A DNA stretch of 64,000 nucleotides from assembly GCF_003387475.1 (NCBI RefSeq), contig NZ_QUNO01000010.1, positions 62,001 through 126,000 of the forward strand, in the 5' to 3' direction. The DNA is from Kutzneria buriramensis. GTDB lineage: Bacteria; Actinomycetota; Actinomycetes; Mycobacteriales; Pseudonocardiaceae. Below the pieces are notes generated by a model, which worked only from the letters and a program-made list of their open reading frames with translations, did not search any database and had not been told where the DNA came from. Shown piece by piece: positions 36,160 to 45,433 of the stretch (positions are counted from its first letter, which is position 1; each line of letters starts with the position of its first letter). The position numbers were made by a program, and so were the translations under genes.

Positions 36160-36552
36160 TCAGGCCGGCGGCTGGATGTCCATGATCGGCCGGACCTCCA
36201 CCCGGCCGAAGCGGGCGTCCGGGAAACGAGCGGCCAGCTCGGTGGCGCGGTCGATGTCGACGCAGTCAAAGACGAAGAAGCCGGCCATCTGCTCCTTGGA
36301 CTCGGCGAAGGGGCCGTCGGTGGTGACCGTGTCGCCGTCCCGCACCTGCACGACCCGGTTCGTCGACGGCGCGGCGAGCGGGGTCCCCGACACCAGCTCT
36401 CCAGAGGCCGACGTCTCGCGGAGCAGAGCCTCGAACTGGGCATCCATCTCGGCGCGTTCAGCCGGGGACGCGGCGCGGTAGTAGTCCGTGTTCTCGAACG
36501 TTGGGTGGGCCCAGCTGGTGGGGTTGCTGTAGATCATCACCAGGTACTTCAC
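36160..36552 (-). CDS. YCII/DGPF-domain protein
   Basis: The 130-residue protein has the YCII-related (DGPF) domain: an N-terminal KYLVMIYSN strand, a central VTTDGPFAESKEQ (the DGPF signature with E-x-K-E) and IDRATELAARFP. Such proteins are often encoded near ECF sigma factors and are dimers of ferredoxin-like fold with unknown substrates. The 266 bases on to the next gene (36553-36818) show no further gene I can support. Confidence 0.85.
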   Translation of the reverse strand: MKYLVMIYSNPTSWAHPTFENTDYYRAASPAERAEMDAQFEALLRETSASGELVSGTPLAAPSTNRVVQVRDGDTVTTDGPFAESKEQMAGFFVFDCVDIDRATELAARFPDARFGRVEVRPIMDIQPPA

Positions 36553-36818
36553 GGGAGATTCTCCTAGGAAGGATCAGGAACGGTGCTGGGCGAACAACCG
36601 GCGATTGTGCTCGATGTGCGAGTGTGCGGCGGGCTGAGCGAACCAGTGGCGTCAATAACGCGCAGGTCATCGGCGGAGGACCGCCGGATGTCGTCGAGTA
36701 CCAGCCAGCGGTAGGGCAGAGCCGCCGGGCGTCTCCAATGCAGGTCAACGGTGGGACTGAATCAACCACTGGGTGTCTTCGATGCGGGTCAGCGGGAGCG
36801 CTGTGTGAACCGCACCGG

Positions 36819-37943
36819 TCAGCGGCGGAGTTGGGCGAAGAACTGGCGGATGTCGTTGATGTAGAGGTCGGGGGCCTGCTGGGAGGCGTAGTGGCCGCCG
36901 CGGTCGTAGACGTTCCAGGACACGATGTTGGCGTGGTCGCGGTCGGCGTAGGTCCGGATGCCCTGGGCGTCGTTGGGGAACTGGGCCAGGCCGATGGGCA
37001 CGGTCGTGGGCTCGGTGGGCACAGGGTTGCGGTAGTCCTCCAGGTAGATGCGCGGCGCTGTGCCGGCGGTGCCGGTGAGCCAGTGGATGGACACGTGGGT
37101 GAGCAGCGCGTCGGGGTCGAGGCCGCCCATTACCTGGCTGTTCCACGCGAGCAGGCCGACCGGGGAGTCGCTGAGGGCGTAGGCGAGGGTCTGGGGCTGC
37201 TCGGCGTGCACATGGTGGTACGAGGCCATGGTGCGCTGGAAGTGCCGCAAGCCCTCGACCAGAGCACGCTCGTCGGGCGGCAGGGTGGCGACGCTGGCGG
37301 GCTCGACGGTGGGCGGATAGAACGACACGTCGCCTTCGGGGCCGGCGAACATCTGGGTGACGTGCACGCCGACGACGGCGTCGGGGGCGGTGCGGCCGAC
37401 CTCGGGTGAGATGACGGAACCCCAGTCGTTGCCGGCGGCACCGTAGCGGCGGTAGCCGAGGCGGGCCATCAGCTCGGCCCAGGCGGCGGCGATGCGGCGC
37501 GGTCCCCAACCGGGCTCGGTGACGGGGCCGGACCAACCGAAGCCAGGCAGCGACGGAATCACCAGATGGAAGGCGACGGACGGGTCGAGTCCGTGGGCAC
37601 GGGGGTTGGTGAGCGGGCCGATGACGTCGAGGTACTCGGTGACGGAACCGGGCCAGCCGTGAGTGAGGACGACCGGCAGCGCGTCCGGCTCGGGCGAGCG
37701 GACGTGCAGGAAGTGCACGTTGGCGCTGTCGATCGTGGTGGTGAACTGCGGATGGGCGTTCAGGCGGGCCTCGACTGCCCGCCAGTCGTAGCCGTCACGC
37801 CAGTGCTCGACGAGTTTGCGCACCTCGGCCCCGGACACGCCGTAGCCGCCGGCGGGCGGCTCGGGCGCCCACCGGACCCGCGCCAGCCGCTCCCGCAGAT
37901 CGGCCAGTTCGGCGTCCGGAACCTCGATGCGAAACGTCTCCAT
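36819..37943 (-). CDS. Microsomal-type epoxide hydrolase
   Basis: This 374-residue alpha/beta hydrolase begins with an EHN lid domain (about 1-110). Oxyanion motif HGWPGS is at about 94, the nucleophile Asp is in AGNDWGS, the acid in the later half and the catalytic His in GGHYAS near the C-terminus. It opens epoxides to diols via an ester intermediate. Actinomycetes keep several copies, for detoxification or in tailoring of natural products. No biosynthetic cluster is adjacent. Confidence 0.9.
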   Translation of the reverse strand: METFRIEVPDAELADLRERLARVRWAPEPPAGGYGVSGAEVRKLVEHWRDGYDWRAVEARLNAHPQFTTTIDSANVHFLHVRSPEPDALPVVLTHGWPGSVTEYLDVIGPLTNPRAHGLDPSVAFHLVIPSLPGFGWSGPVTEPGWGPRRIAAAWAELMARLGYRRYGAAGNDWGSVISPEVGRTAPDAVVGVHVTQMFAGPEGDVSFYPPTVEPASVATLPPDERALVEGLRHFQRTMASYHHVHAEQPQTLAYALSDSPVGLLAWNSQVMGGLDPDALLTHVSIHWLTGTAGTAPRIYLEDYRNPVPTEPTTVPIGLAQFPNDAQGIRTYADRDHANIVSWNVYDRGGHYASQQAPDLYINDIRQFFAQLRR

Positions 37944-38029
37944 GGCCGGCTCCTCGGCATCGCGGGCCCCGCCGCCGGGGCCGTGTCACGACCTGGTCGG
38001 AGCCGCCGCCGCGATCTCTACATCCGGCG

Positions 38030-39130
38030 TCAGTATTCGTACGGATCGCCCGGCACGGCGATCTTCTTCACCGACTCCACGTCGAACACCGGCACGTAGT
38101 TGTCGGCCTGCATGGCGGAGTTCGGCCGCACCTTGCCGGTGACGGTGATCCACTGGTCGTCGGCCAGGCCCTCGGAGCCGACGAGGCGGGCCTTGACCGG
38201 CATGGCGTCGGCGGCGCAGCAGGTGATCACCAGCCGCGCCACGTACACGCCGGCGGCGTCGTGCACGACGAAGCCGGTCAGCTCGAGCGTCCGGCCGTCG
38301 AGGGAGTTGGTCGAGTCCCAGGCGGCGCGGGTCGCCACGTCCGCCATCCGCAGCGGCACCACCGACCCGGCCGGCAGCGGCGGGAACTTGGTCTTGATCA
38401 CCTGGTCCTGACGCTGCTCGCTGGCCACGGTCCGGCCGCCGGCGCGGTTGACCGAGTCGGCGCCGAGCGCGGGCGGGGCGATCAGGAAGATTGCCAGCAC
38501 CGGCATCAGCAGCATCCACGCGCTGCGCGCGGACCCATGAGAGTGACCGTGGCCGTCGTCGTGGGCGTGGGAGGCGGCACCGGCGAGGACCAGGTCGCCG
38601 CGGGGGTGGTCATGGTCGGAGCCGTGCTCGGCGACGGTGACCGTGGTGGAGGCAGCGGCGCGCCGGTCGGCGGGAGATGCGGTCGACGAAGCGACGGCGG
38701 ATGAGACGGAAGCGGCTGAGACGACGGCACGATCGCCGGGTGCGGCGGTCGACGAAGCGACGGCGGATGAGGCGAAGGCAGTTGAGGCGGCGGCGTGGTC
38801 GGTGGCTGTGTCAGCGAGCAGGTCGGTGGCCGCGGCGGCGGAGTGGCCGATAGGCGTGTCGGCAGGCTGGTCGGTGACCGTGCCAGCGGCGTGGCCGATA
38901 GCCGTGTCGGCGGAGTGGCCAGCGGTCGTGTCGGCGGTCTGAGCGCGGCGGGCCTTGACGACGTCGGTGACGATGGCGACGCCGGCCAGCACGACCATCA
39001 CGGCACCGGACAGCACCAGCCAGGGCTGCAGCGACGGCTTGACGTAGTTCAGGAACGTGCCGTTGAGGGCGATCTTGAGCAGCGCGCCGCCGAGCAGCAC
39101 GAGCAGGATGTTCTGGGTCTCCCGCCTCAC
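38030..39130 (-). CDS. TIGR03943 family permease partner with a histidine-rich, expanded linker
   Basis: The 366-residue protein has two N-terminal membrane segments (about 7-57), a third at about 203-222 and an extracytoplasmic C-terminal domain containing a CC pair (about residue 292). This is the TIGR03943 family, which works with the neighbouring permease as a two-part complex and is zinc-repressed in Bacillus (YcgQ/YcgR). Unusually, residues about 65-165 are an expanded Ala/Ser/Thr/Asp tract encoded by direct DNA repeats, followed by a cluster of eight His between 169 and 198. A zinc-binding loop is suggested. GTG start overlapping the permease stop as GTGA. Confidence 0.85.
   Translation of the reverse strand: MRRETQNILLVLLGGALLKIALNGTFLNYVKPSLQPWLVLSGAVMVVLAGVAIVTDVVKARRAQTADTTAGHSADTAIGHAAGTVTDQPADTPIGHSAAAATDLLADTATDHAAASTAFASSAVASSTAAPGDRAVVSAASVSSAVASSTASPADRRAAASTTVTVAEHGSDHDHPRGDLVLAGAASHAHDDGHGHSHGSARSAWMLLMPVLAIFLIAPPALGADSVNRAGGRTVASEQRQDQVIKTKFPPLPAGSVVPLRMADVATRAAWDSTNSLDGRTLELTGFVVHDAAGVYVARLVITCCAADAMPVKARLVGSEGLADDQWITVTGKVRPNSAMQADNYVPVFDVESVKKIAVPGDPYEY
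38681..38771. repeat. 25-base direct repeat, 66-base period, inside the TIGR03943 gene
   Basis: A 25-base unit starting GGTCGACGAAGCGACGG occurs at 38681-38705 and, without a mismatch, at 38747-38771. The 66-base period is a multiple of three, so expansion or contraction keeps the frame. It encodes the Ala/Ser/Thr-rich linker. Degenerate copies continue to about 38940. Confidence 0.7.
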
Positions 39131-40137
39131 GAGGTCCCTCCCAGCAGCACGAGCCCGGCGACGGTGCCGGACACGACGGCGACGGTGAACACCAGCGGCG
39201 CGAACCGCAGGGCGAAGGCCTTGCCGAAGGTGCCGACCTGGAGGGCGATGAGCTTGACGTCGACGGCGGGCCCGACGACGAGGAACACCAGGCGGGGCAG
39301 CAGCGGCAGGGCGGACAGGGAGGCGGCGACGAAGGCGTCGGCCTCACTGCAAATGGCCAGCACGACGGCGAGCAGCGCCATCACGACGATGCCGAGCACC
39401 CACTGCCCGGACAGGGACTCCAACAGCGTGGACGGCACGAGCACGTTCAACGCGGCGGCGGTGATGCCGCCGATGACGAGGAACCCGCCGGCCTCCACCA
39501 GGTCGTGACGGGCGGTCTCCGCGAAGACAGCCCACCGCGACGAGCCGCCGGCGGGAAGCCGCTGGAGCGCACGCGAGGCGATCCACGAGGCCTTGCCGAA
39601 GCGGGACCACAGCCAGCCGGTGACGACGGCGGTGAGCATGGACCCGGCGAACCGCGCGAGCACCATCTCGGGTTTGCCGGGGAAGGCGACGGCGGTGGCC
39701 ACCAGCACCACGGGATTGACGGCGGGCGCGGCCAGCAGGAACGCCAGCGCCACCGACGGCGCGACACCCTGCTGCATGAGCCGCCGCGCGACCGGCACGG
39801 AGGCGCACTCGCAGCCGGGCAAGGCGACGCCCGCCAGCCCGGCGACAGGCACGGCCAGCACGGTCCGCTGCGGCAGCGCCCGCCGCAGCACCTCGGCCGG
39901 GAGGAAGGCGGCGATCGCCCCGCTGATCAGGGTGCCGAGCACGAGGAACGGCATCGCCTGCACGCAGACGGCCACGAACACGGTGGCCCCGGTCCGCAGC
40001 GCGGGGATGTCCAGGGCGTCGACGAGCTGGTTCTGGAGCAGCAGCGCCAGCACCAGCACGACACACAGCACTTCCAGCGACGTGACGCGGCGGCGCTGCT
40101 GCGGCCGGACCGCCGGCCTTTCCTCGGTGGCGGTCAC
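39127..40137 (-). CDS. ArsP/DUF318-type permease
   Basis: The 336-residue permease has about eight or nine membrane helices in two repeated halves. The signature GCECASVPVARR lies between them, with the CxC conserved in this family, and CSEADAFVAASL in the second half. The family includes ArsP and the zinc-linked YcgR; it pairs with TIGR03943 proteins such as the one downstream. The GTG at 40137 overlaps the preceding stop as GTGA. Substrate could be zinc or another soft metal complex. Confidence 0.87.
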   Translation of the reverse strand: MTATEERPAVRPQQRRRVTSLEVLCVVLVLALLLQNQLVDALDIPALRTGATVFVAVCVQAMPFLVLGTLISGAIAAFLPAEVLRRALPQRTVLAVPVAGLAGVALPGCECASVPVARRLMQQGVAPSVALAFLLAAPAVNPVVLVATAVAFPGKPEMVLARFAGSMLTAVVTGWLWSRFGKASWIASRALQRLPAGGSSRWAVFAETARHDLVEAGGFLVIGGITAAALNVLVPSTLLESLSGQWVLGIVVMALLAVVLAICSEADAFVAASLSALPLLPRLVFLVVGPAVDVKLIALQVGTFGKAFALRFAPLVFTVAVVSGTVAGLVLLGGTS

Positions 40138-40556
40138 TTCTCGACGCTGGCCAGCAGGTCGGCCCGCAACTGAGACGCGGTGGACACGACCAGCATCAGG
40201 ATCGTCGACAGCGGCGACGGCTCCAGGTTGTCGGCCGGGAACGCGTACCGCAGCGTGACGTCCATGCCCCGCTCGGTGTGCACGACGCCGAGCGTGCCGA
40301 ACAGGCCCTGACCGGCGCGTTCGGCGGCGGACACGGCCAGCGCGGGCTCGTCGGGCAGATCCCAGGCGACCACGCACGTGAGACTGAGCATCGTCAGGCC
40401 CTCGGCGAACTGCATGGCCTGCACGGCACACGGCACGTCGCCGTGCCGGAAGCTCAGCGCCCCGTCGTCGTCGACGTGCACCTCGTGGAACAGCTCCAAC
40501 GCCTCGCGGGCGGCGGTCAGCAGCCGCGCGGTGGTCTGTGCCTCGTCGTCGGTCAC
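40134..40556 (-). CDS. YbjN-like protein
   Basis: The 140-residue acidic protein has a beta-rich fold of the YbjN or type III chaperone-like class ([29 protein letters not shown]). No catalytic residue. Such proteins act as folding or signalling helpers. Coupled on both sides by GTGA overlaps between uppS and the permease, it is likely co-made with them. Confidence 0.65.
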   Translation of the reverse strand: MTDDEAQTTARLLTAAREALELFHEVHVDDDGALSFRHGDVPCAVQAMQFAEGLTMLSLTCVVAWDLPDEPALAVSAAERAGQGLFGTLGVVHTERGMDVTLRYAFPADNLEPSPLSTILMLVVSTASQLRADLLASVEK

Positions 40557-41380
40557 CTGGCCGCCTCCTGCATCTCATCGGACTTGTCTTCCGCGCCGCC
40601 GAAGCGGCGGTCCCTCCGGGCATACGCCTCGCACGCCGCCCACAGGTCACGACGGTCGAAGTCCGGCCACAGGATGTCCTGGAACACCAGCTCCGCGTAC
40701 GCGGACTGCCACAGCATGAAGTTGGAGATCCGCTGCTCGCCGGACGGCCGGATGAACAGGTCCACGTCCGGCATGTCGGCGTGGTACAGGTGCTTGGCCA
40801 GGGTGCGCTCGTCCACCTTGTCCGGGTTGATCTTGCCGGCCGCCACCAGCCGGGCCACCTCGCGGGCGGCGTCGCCGATCTCGGCCCGGCCGCCGTAGTT
40901 CACGCACATGGTCAGGTTGAGCACGTCGTTGTTCCGGGTGCGCTCCTCGGCCTTCTGGAGCTCGTTGACCACGCTCGGCCACAGCCTCGGCTTGCGTCCG
41001 GCCCAGCGGATCCGCACGCCCATCTCGTCCAGCTCGTCGGTGCGCCGGTGGATCACGTCCCGGTTGAAGTTCATCAGGAAGCGGACCTCGTCCGGGCTGC
41101 GCTTCCAGTTCTCGGTGGAGAACGCGTACAGCGAGATCCACTTCACGCCGAGCTCGATGGCGCCCTTGGCCACGTCGAGCACCACCGCCTCGCCGCGCTT
41201 GTGGCCCTCGATGCGGGGCAGGCCGCGCATGTTGGCCCAGCGGCCGTTGCCGTCCATCACCAGGGCCACGTGCTGCGGCACGAACTCCAGCGGGATCTGC
41301 GGCGCGCGGGCGCCGCTGGGGTGCGGGTCGGGCGGCCTCACGGTGGGGTCGTTGCGTCCGCGCAGCTGCCTACGCAGCAT
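40553..41380 (-). CDS. uppS: Isoprenyl transferase (Z-polyprenyl diphosphate synthase)
   Basis: The 275-residue enzyme shows the cis-prenyltransferase signature: [12 protein letters not shown] with catalytic Asp at 43, FSTENWKRS, and near the end [15 protein letters not shown] and YAELVF. It extends isoprenoid diphosphates with IPP to the long-chain carrier lipid used in peptidoglycan and arabinogalactan building, and likely by the exopolysaccharide operon at 8-16 kb. Synteny with recO is as in mycobacteria (Rv2361c). Confidence 0.95.
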   Translation of the reverse strand: MLRRQLRGRNDPTVRPPDPHPSGARAPQIPLEFVPQHVALVMDGNGRWANMRGLPRIEGHKRGEAVVLDVAKGAIELGVKWISLYAFSTENWKRSPDEVRFLMNFNRDVIHRRTDELDEMGVRIRWAGRKPRLWPSVVNELQKAEERTRNNDVLNLTMCVNYGGRAEIGDAAREVARLVAAGKINPDKVDERTLAKHLYHADMPDVDLFIRPSGEQRISNFMLWQSAYAELVFQDILWPDFDRRDLWAACEAYARRDRRFGGAEDKSDEMQEAAR

Positions 41381-41392
41381 CAGGCCAGCTCC

Positions 41393-42007
41393 TCACGATC
41401 GGGATGGGGATGCCTCCATCCTGCCCGAACCGTCGAAGCGGAGTCCCATCACGGTGGCTGTGCCGGGCTGCTCCAGGACCTCGAAGCCCAAAGTGTGATA
41501 GAAGGCGATGGCCCGGGTGTTGGTGGCGGACGTGGTCAGGTGCACGCCGGTGGACCCGCCCGCCCGCAGCTGGTCGAACAGCGCGTCCAGCAGTTTCGTG
41601 CCCCAGCCCTGCCGCCGCGCACGGGCGTCCAGGTTGATGTGCAGGTGCGACGGGTAGCCGCCGAGCGTGGCCGGCAGGAAGCGCTCCGGGTTGTGCATCG
41701 ACAGCACGAGCGACTCGTACCGGTTGGTCTCCTGCGCCGGCTTCGGGTACCTATCGGCGAAACGCGGTGTCCACTCCGCACGCCAGCGCCGGTAGAAGTC
41801 CACTGTGTCCACCGCGCCCACGGTGTAGCCGGCAACGCCCTCGTCGTCGGCGATGACGAAGCAGAGCTCCGGCACGAGGGTCAGGTACGGGTCGACGAAG
41901 ACGTAACCGATCAGGTCCAGGTCGTCGAGCTCGGTCTGGGTGGCCGTGTCGACGCAGATGTCGTGCACGGCCTTGAGGTCGTCAGCTCGGGCGGGCCGCA
42001 GGATCAA
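41393..42007 (-). CDS. GNAT-family N-acetyltransferase
   Basis: The 204-residue GNAT protein carries the acetyl-CoA-binding motif A (RRQGWGTKLLDALFDQL) and motif B in NTRAIAFYHTLGFEVLE. A longer insertion before motif A (about 75-125) is like that of the acetyltransferase-like proteins related to the O-GlcNAcase C-terminal domain. Substrate unknown. Starts at TTG after GGGGGAG and overlaps the recO end by 26 bases. Confidence 0.85.
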   Translation of the reverse strand: MILRPARADDLKAVHDICVDTATQTELDDLDLIGYVFVDPYLTLVPELCFVIADDEGVAGYTVGAVDTVDFYRRWRAEWTPRFADRYPKPAQETNRYESLVLSMHNPERFLPATLGGYPSHLHINLDARARRQGWGTKLLDALFDQLRAGGSTGVHLTTSATNTRAIAFYHTLGFEVLEQPGTATVMGLRFDGSGRMEASPSRS

Positions 42008-42818
42008 GGTTCTCCCCCACTGTCGTCTGTCGATCAGCCACCACCGTGCGGATCTGGGCGGCGAGGCGGTCGATGGCGGTCGCCGACGCGCGGCGCTCCA
42101 CCAGCGGCAGCGAGTGCAGCTGCCGTTCGAGGTGCCACTGAAGATGCGCGGCGACCAGGCCGCTGGCCTCGCGCTTGCTCGACGGCTGGGTCCGGTCCAC
42201 CAGCGCCCAGTCTCCGTGGGTGAGCGCGTCGAGCAGGCTCAGCGTCTCGCCGGCCGGGCTGGCCGAGCCGGCCGGCCGGCAGGTGCCGCACACCGAACCG
42301 CCGGCGGGCACGCTGAACGCGGCGTGCGGGCCGGGAGTGCCGCACCGCGCGCACTCGGTGACGGCCGGCGCCCAGCCGGCGAAACCCATGGCGCGCAACA
42401 GAAAGGCGTCGAGCACGAGGCCGGCTTCGCGCTGCCGGTCGGCCAGCGCCCGCAGCGCGCCGACCACCAACATGTACAGCCGCAGCACCGGTTCGCCCTC
42501 TTCGGCGGTGAGCCGGTCGGCGGTCTCCAGCACCGCGCAGGCCGCCGTGTACCGGGCGTAGTCGTCGACCAGGCCGACGCCGAAGGCGTCGACGGTCTCC
42601 ACCTGGGTGATCACGTCCAGCGTGCGCCCGGTGTAGAACTGCACGTCGACGTGCCCGAACGGCTCCAGCCGGGCGCCGAAGCGGGAGGACGTGCGGCGCA
42701 CGCCCTTGGCGACGGCGCGGATCTTGCCGTGCCGCTGGGACAGCACCGTGATGATCCGGTCGGCCTCGCCGAGCTTCTGCACCCGCAGCACGACGCAGGT
42801 GTCTCGGTACAGGCTCAC
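41982..42818 (-). CDS. recO: DNA repair protein RecO
   Basis: The 278-residue product has an N-terminal OB-fold (LYRDTCVVLRVQKLGEADRI, then HGKIRAVAKGVRRTSSRFG) and a C-terminal helical domain with a Cys4-type zinc site (CARCG ... CGTC). RecO loads RecA with RecR and anneals SSB-coated DNA. GTG start. It is first of the six-gene recO-to-TIGR03943 run, in which all gaps are at most 12 bases. Confidence 0.95.
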   Translation of the reverse strand: MSLYRDTCVVLRVQKLGEADRIITVLSQRHGKIRAVAKGVRRTSSRFGARLEPFGHVDVQFYTGRTLDVITQVETVDAFGVGLVDDYARYTAACAVLETADRLTAEEGEPVLRLYMLVVGALRALADRQREAGLVLDAFLLRAMGFAGWAPAVTECARCGTPGPHAAFSVPAGGSVCGTCRPAGSASPAGETLSLLDALTHGDWALVDRTQPSSKREASGLVAAHLQWHLERQLHSLPLVERRASATAIDRLAAQIRTVVADRQTTVGENLDPAARPS

Positions 42819-42884
42819 AAGTACATGGTGACACGCCGATGGTGACTCCGATGGCGGGCGACTACCGGAGCCACCACCTGGTCG

Positions 42885-43718
42885 TCACTTCACGGAGATC
42901 ACGATCGTCTTGGCGGTCTTGTCATGCCAGCCCTGGCGACGCCCCAGGTTGTCGAAGAACGGCGACAGGTAGCACACCAGCACGTAGAGATAGCCGAGCA
43001 CCGGAATGACACCCGGAGCGAACATCGTGGCCCAACGTCCCGCCGCCGGACCAAAGCCGGGTAGTTGGCCGTCATGAATCCGGATGACCTTGACGCCGGC
43101 GATCTGCTTGCCCAGTGTCGCGCCTCTGACAGCGATCATGATGACTTCGTAGACGGCGAACACGAGCAGGAAGATCAGCGGCGTCACAAGGAACGTGACC
43201 AGGAAGCCGGCACCGACGGCACTCGCCGCCGCCGCGACCTGGGCGGAGCAGTCGGTGACGGACGGGTCGCAGTTCTGCAACGAACTGGCGCTGCTCGCCG
43301 CACCAGCGAAGATCAACCCAGTGAGGATGGGGATCAGAATGGCAGCGGGAATGCCGATGATCAGCGAATCCACCAGGCGAGCGAGGAACCGCTGGCCCAT
43401 CGAGGCCACCCGGATCGTGCCGACACCGGGCAACTGGATCGTGTCCAGCCCGTAGGCACCCTGCGGCGCGGTGTAGCCACCGGGAGCACCGGCGTACTGC
43501 TGCTGTCCATAGGGCTGCTGCGGCATGCCGTAGGGCGGCGAGGCCTGGCCATATTGCTGCTGGTTGGGGTCGTAGGGCTGCTGCGGCTGTTGCGGCGCGC
43601 CGTACCCCGGCTGGCTGAAGCCCGGCGGCGGCGTCTGCGGCTGCTGCCCGTAGGGCGGCTGCTGTCCGTACGGCGGCTGCTGTCCCTGCGGGTCGAAGCC
43701 GGGGGGCGGTGTGGTCAC
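42885..43718 (-). CDS. RDD-family membrane protein with Pro/Gln-rich tail
   Basis: The 277-residue protein has an N-terminal cytosolic segment of about 90 residues made of Pro, Gln, Gly and Tyr repeats (PPYGQQ units), then an RDD domain with four membrane helices (RFLARLVDSLI carries the Arg-Asp-Asp type motif; TLGKQIAGVKVIR the second). Function of RDD proteins is unclear; the low-complexity tail is common in actinobacteria. GTG start. Confidence 0.85.
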   Translation of the reverse strand: MTTPPPGFDPQGQQPPYGQQPPYGQQPQTPPPGFSQPGYGAPQQPQQPYDPNQQQYGQASPPYGMPQQPYGQQQYAGAPGGYTAPQGAYGLDTIQLPGVGTIRVASMGQRFLARLVDSLIIGIPAAILIPILTGLIFAGAASSASSLQNCDPSVTDCSAQVAAAASAVGAGFLVTFLVTPLIFLLVFAVYEVIMIAVRGATLGKQIAGVKVIRIHDGQLPGFGPAAGRWATMFAPGVIPVLGYLYVLVCYLSPFFDNLGRRQGWHDKTAKTIVISVK

Positions 43719-43852
43719 TGGGTGCTCCTGGACTGGGGTTTACCTGGCAAAGCGCGTGAACTATAGGGCGCGTTACGGGTCCGCCCCCGGCATTTCGCGC
43801 AACTCGCCGCCAGTTCTTTACCGACCGGTGTCGATCCGGCCCTTGGTGCAGC

Positions 43853-44767
43853 CTAGAAGCCCAGACGGCGGAGCTGTTTGGGATCCCGCTGCCAGTCCTT
43901 TGCGATCTTCACGTGCAGGTCGAGGAAGATCCGCGAGCCCAGCAGCCGCTCGATCTGCCGGCGCGCGGTCGTGCCCACCTGCTTCAGCCGCTCCCCCTTG
44001 TGCCCGAGGATGATCGCCTTCTGGCTGGTGCGCTCCACGAACAGGTTGGCGTGCACGTCGATCAGGTCGTCGCGGCCCTCGCGCGGGCGCATCTCCTCCA
44101 CCACCACGGCGATGGAGTGCGGCAGCTCGTCGCGCACGCCCTCCAGCGCGGCCTCCCGGATCAGCTCGGCGACCAGCGTGGCCTCCGGCTCGTCGGTCAG
44201 CTCGCCGTCCGGGTACAGCCGCGGGCCCTCGGGCAGGCGGCCCACCAGCAGGTCGGCCAGCGTGTCGAGCTGGAAGCCGTCCTGCGCCGAGACCGGGATC
44301 AGGTCGGCGAAGTCCATCACCTTCTGCAACGCCAGCAGCTGCTCGGCGACCTGCTGCTGGGGCACCAGGTCGGTCTTGGTGACGATGCCGATCACCGGCG
44401 TGCGCCGGGCCAGCTTGGCCAGCTCGGACGCGATGAACTTGTCGCCGGGGCCCACCTTCTGGTCGGCCGGCACGCACAGGCCGATCACGTCGACCTCGGA
44501 CCAGGTCTCCATCACCAGATCGTTGAGCCGCTGGCCGAGCAGCGTGCGCGGGCGGTGCAGCCCGGGGGTGTCCACGATGATCAGCTGCGCGTCCGGGCGG
44601 TGCACCACGCCGCGGATGGTGTGCCGGGTGGTCTGCGGCTTGCTGGACGTGATGGCCACCTTGGCGCCGACCAGCGCGTTGGTCAGCGTCGACTTGCCCG
44701 CGTTGGGCCGGCCGACGAAGCAGGCGAACCCGGAGCGGTGCCCGGCAGGGGTGATGTCGCTGGTCAT
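43853..44767 (-). CDS. era: GTPase Era
   Basis: The 304-residue GTPase has G1 GRPNAGKST, G3 DTPG, G4 TKTD and G5 SAQ, followed by a C-terminal KH domain with ILGHKGERLKQVG. Era binds the 3' end of 16S rRNA and helps mature the 30S subunit. It lies in the order era, Rv2365c-like gene, CNNM gene, ybeY, phoH, with the LysE gene inserted. Confidence 0.96.
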   Translation of the reverse strand: MTSDITPAGHRSGFACFVGRPNAGKSTLTNALVGAKVAITSSKPQTTRHTIRGVVHRPDAQLIIVDTPGLHRPRTLLGQRLNDLVMETWSEVDVIGLCVPADQKVGPGDKFIASELAKLARRTPVIGIVTKTDLVPQQQVAEQLLALQKVMDFADLIPVSAQDGFQLDTLADLLVGRLPEGPRLYPDGELTDEPEATLVAELIREAALEGVRDELPHSIAVVVEEMRPREGRDDLIDVHANLFVERTSQKAIILGHKGERLKQVGTTARRQIERLLGSRIFLDLHVKIAKDWQRDPKQLRRLGF

Positions 44768-44824
44768 CGTCTCATTCTCGCTGGTTGCCCCGAACGCGCT
44801 GTGTGGGGGCAGTAGTGTCGGGCC

Positions 44825-45433
44825 GTGATCGATGTGCTGTGGCTCGGCCTGGTGCTGGGCGCGGGCGCCGCGGTGTCGGTCGGTCCGATCTTCGTGACGA
44901 TCCTGCACGAGTCGGCCACGCGCGGCTTCGCCGCCGGGATGCGGGTGATCCTGGGCTCCGCGACCGCCGACCTGGTGCTGCTGATCCCGGCGCTGTTGTT
45001 GTCGCAGGTGATCGCGACGGTGGCCGGCGCGGCGACGTGGGTGGCGGTGGCCGGCGCGGTGTTCATGACCGGCCTGGCGGCGTTCGCCCTGCGCGACGCG
45101 CTGCGGCTGTGGCGCGGGCACGTGCCGGAGCTGGCCGGCGGCTGGGCGTTCTGGAAGGGCCTGCTCTCGAACCTGCTCAACCCGCTGAGCTGGACGTTCT
45201 GGCTGGCCACCGGCACGCCGACGATGCTGGCCGCGCAGCAGGCGGGCGGCGTGCTCGGGCTGCTGGTGTTCACGATCGTGTGGTTCGCGACGGCGTCCGG
45301 GCTGGAGGCGGTGATCGCCTTCGCGGTGTCGCGATCGGGCCGCGGCCTCGGGCACCGCGGCCAGGCCGGGCTGTCCGCCGCGTCGGCGGGGCTGTTCCTC
45401 GGCCTGGCCGGATTCCTGCTGGTCCGGGCCTAG
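44825..45433 (+). CDS. LysE-family exporter
   Basis: This 202-residue protein has six membrane helices with the LysE/RhtB signature near the N-terminus (LGLVLGAGAAVSVGPIFVTIL) and the NLLNPLSWTFW motif in helix 4. The family exports amino acids or related solutes. The gene is inserted in opposite orientation in the era-to-phoH block and ends overlapping the deaminase-like gene by 4 bases. Confidence 0.87.
   Translation: MIDVLWLGLVLGAGAAVSVGPIFVTILHESATRGFAAGMRVILGSATADLVLLIPALLLSQVIATVAGAATWVAVAGAVFMTGLAAFALRDALRLWRGHVPELAGGWAFWKGLLSNLLNPLSWTFWLATGTPTMLAAQQAGGVLGLLVFTIVWFATASGLEAVIAFAVSRSGRGLGHRGQAGLSAASAGLFLGLAGFLLVRA

Noticed and set aside
36553-36818. Pseudogene in the gap between the YCII and epoxide hydrolase genes
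   Set aside because: Short open frames on both strands have no recognisable remnants of a family.
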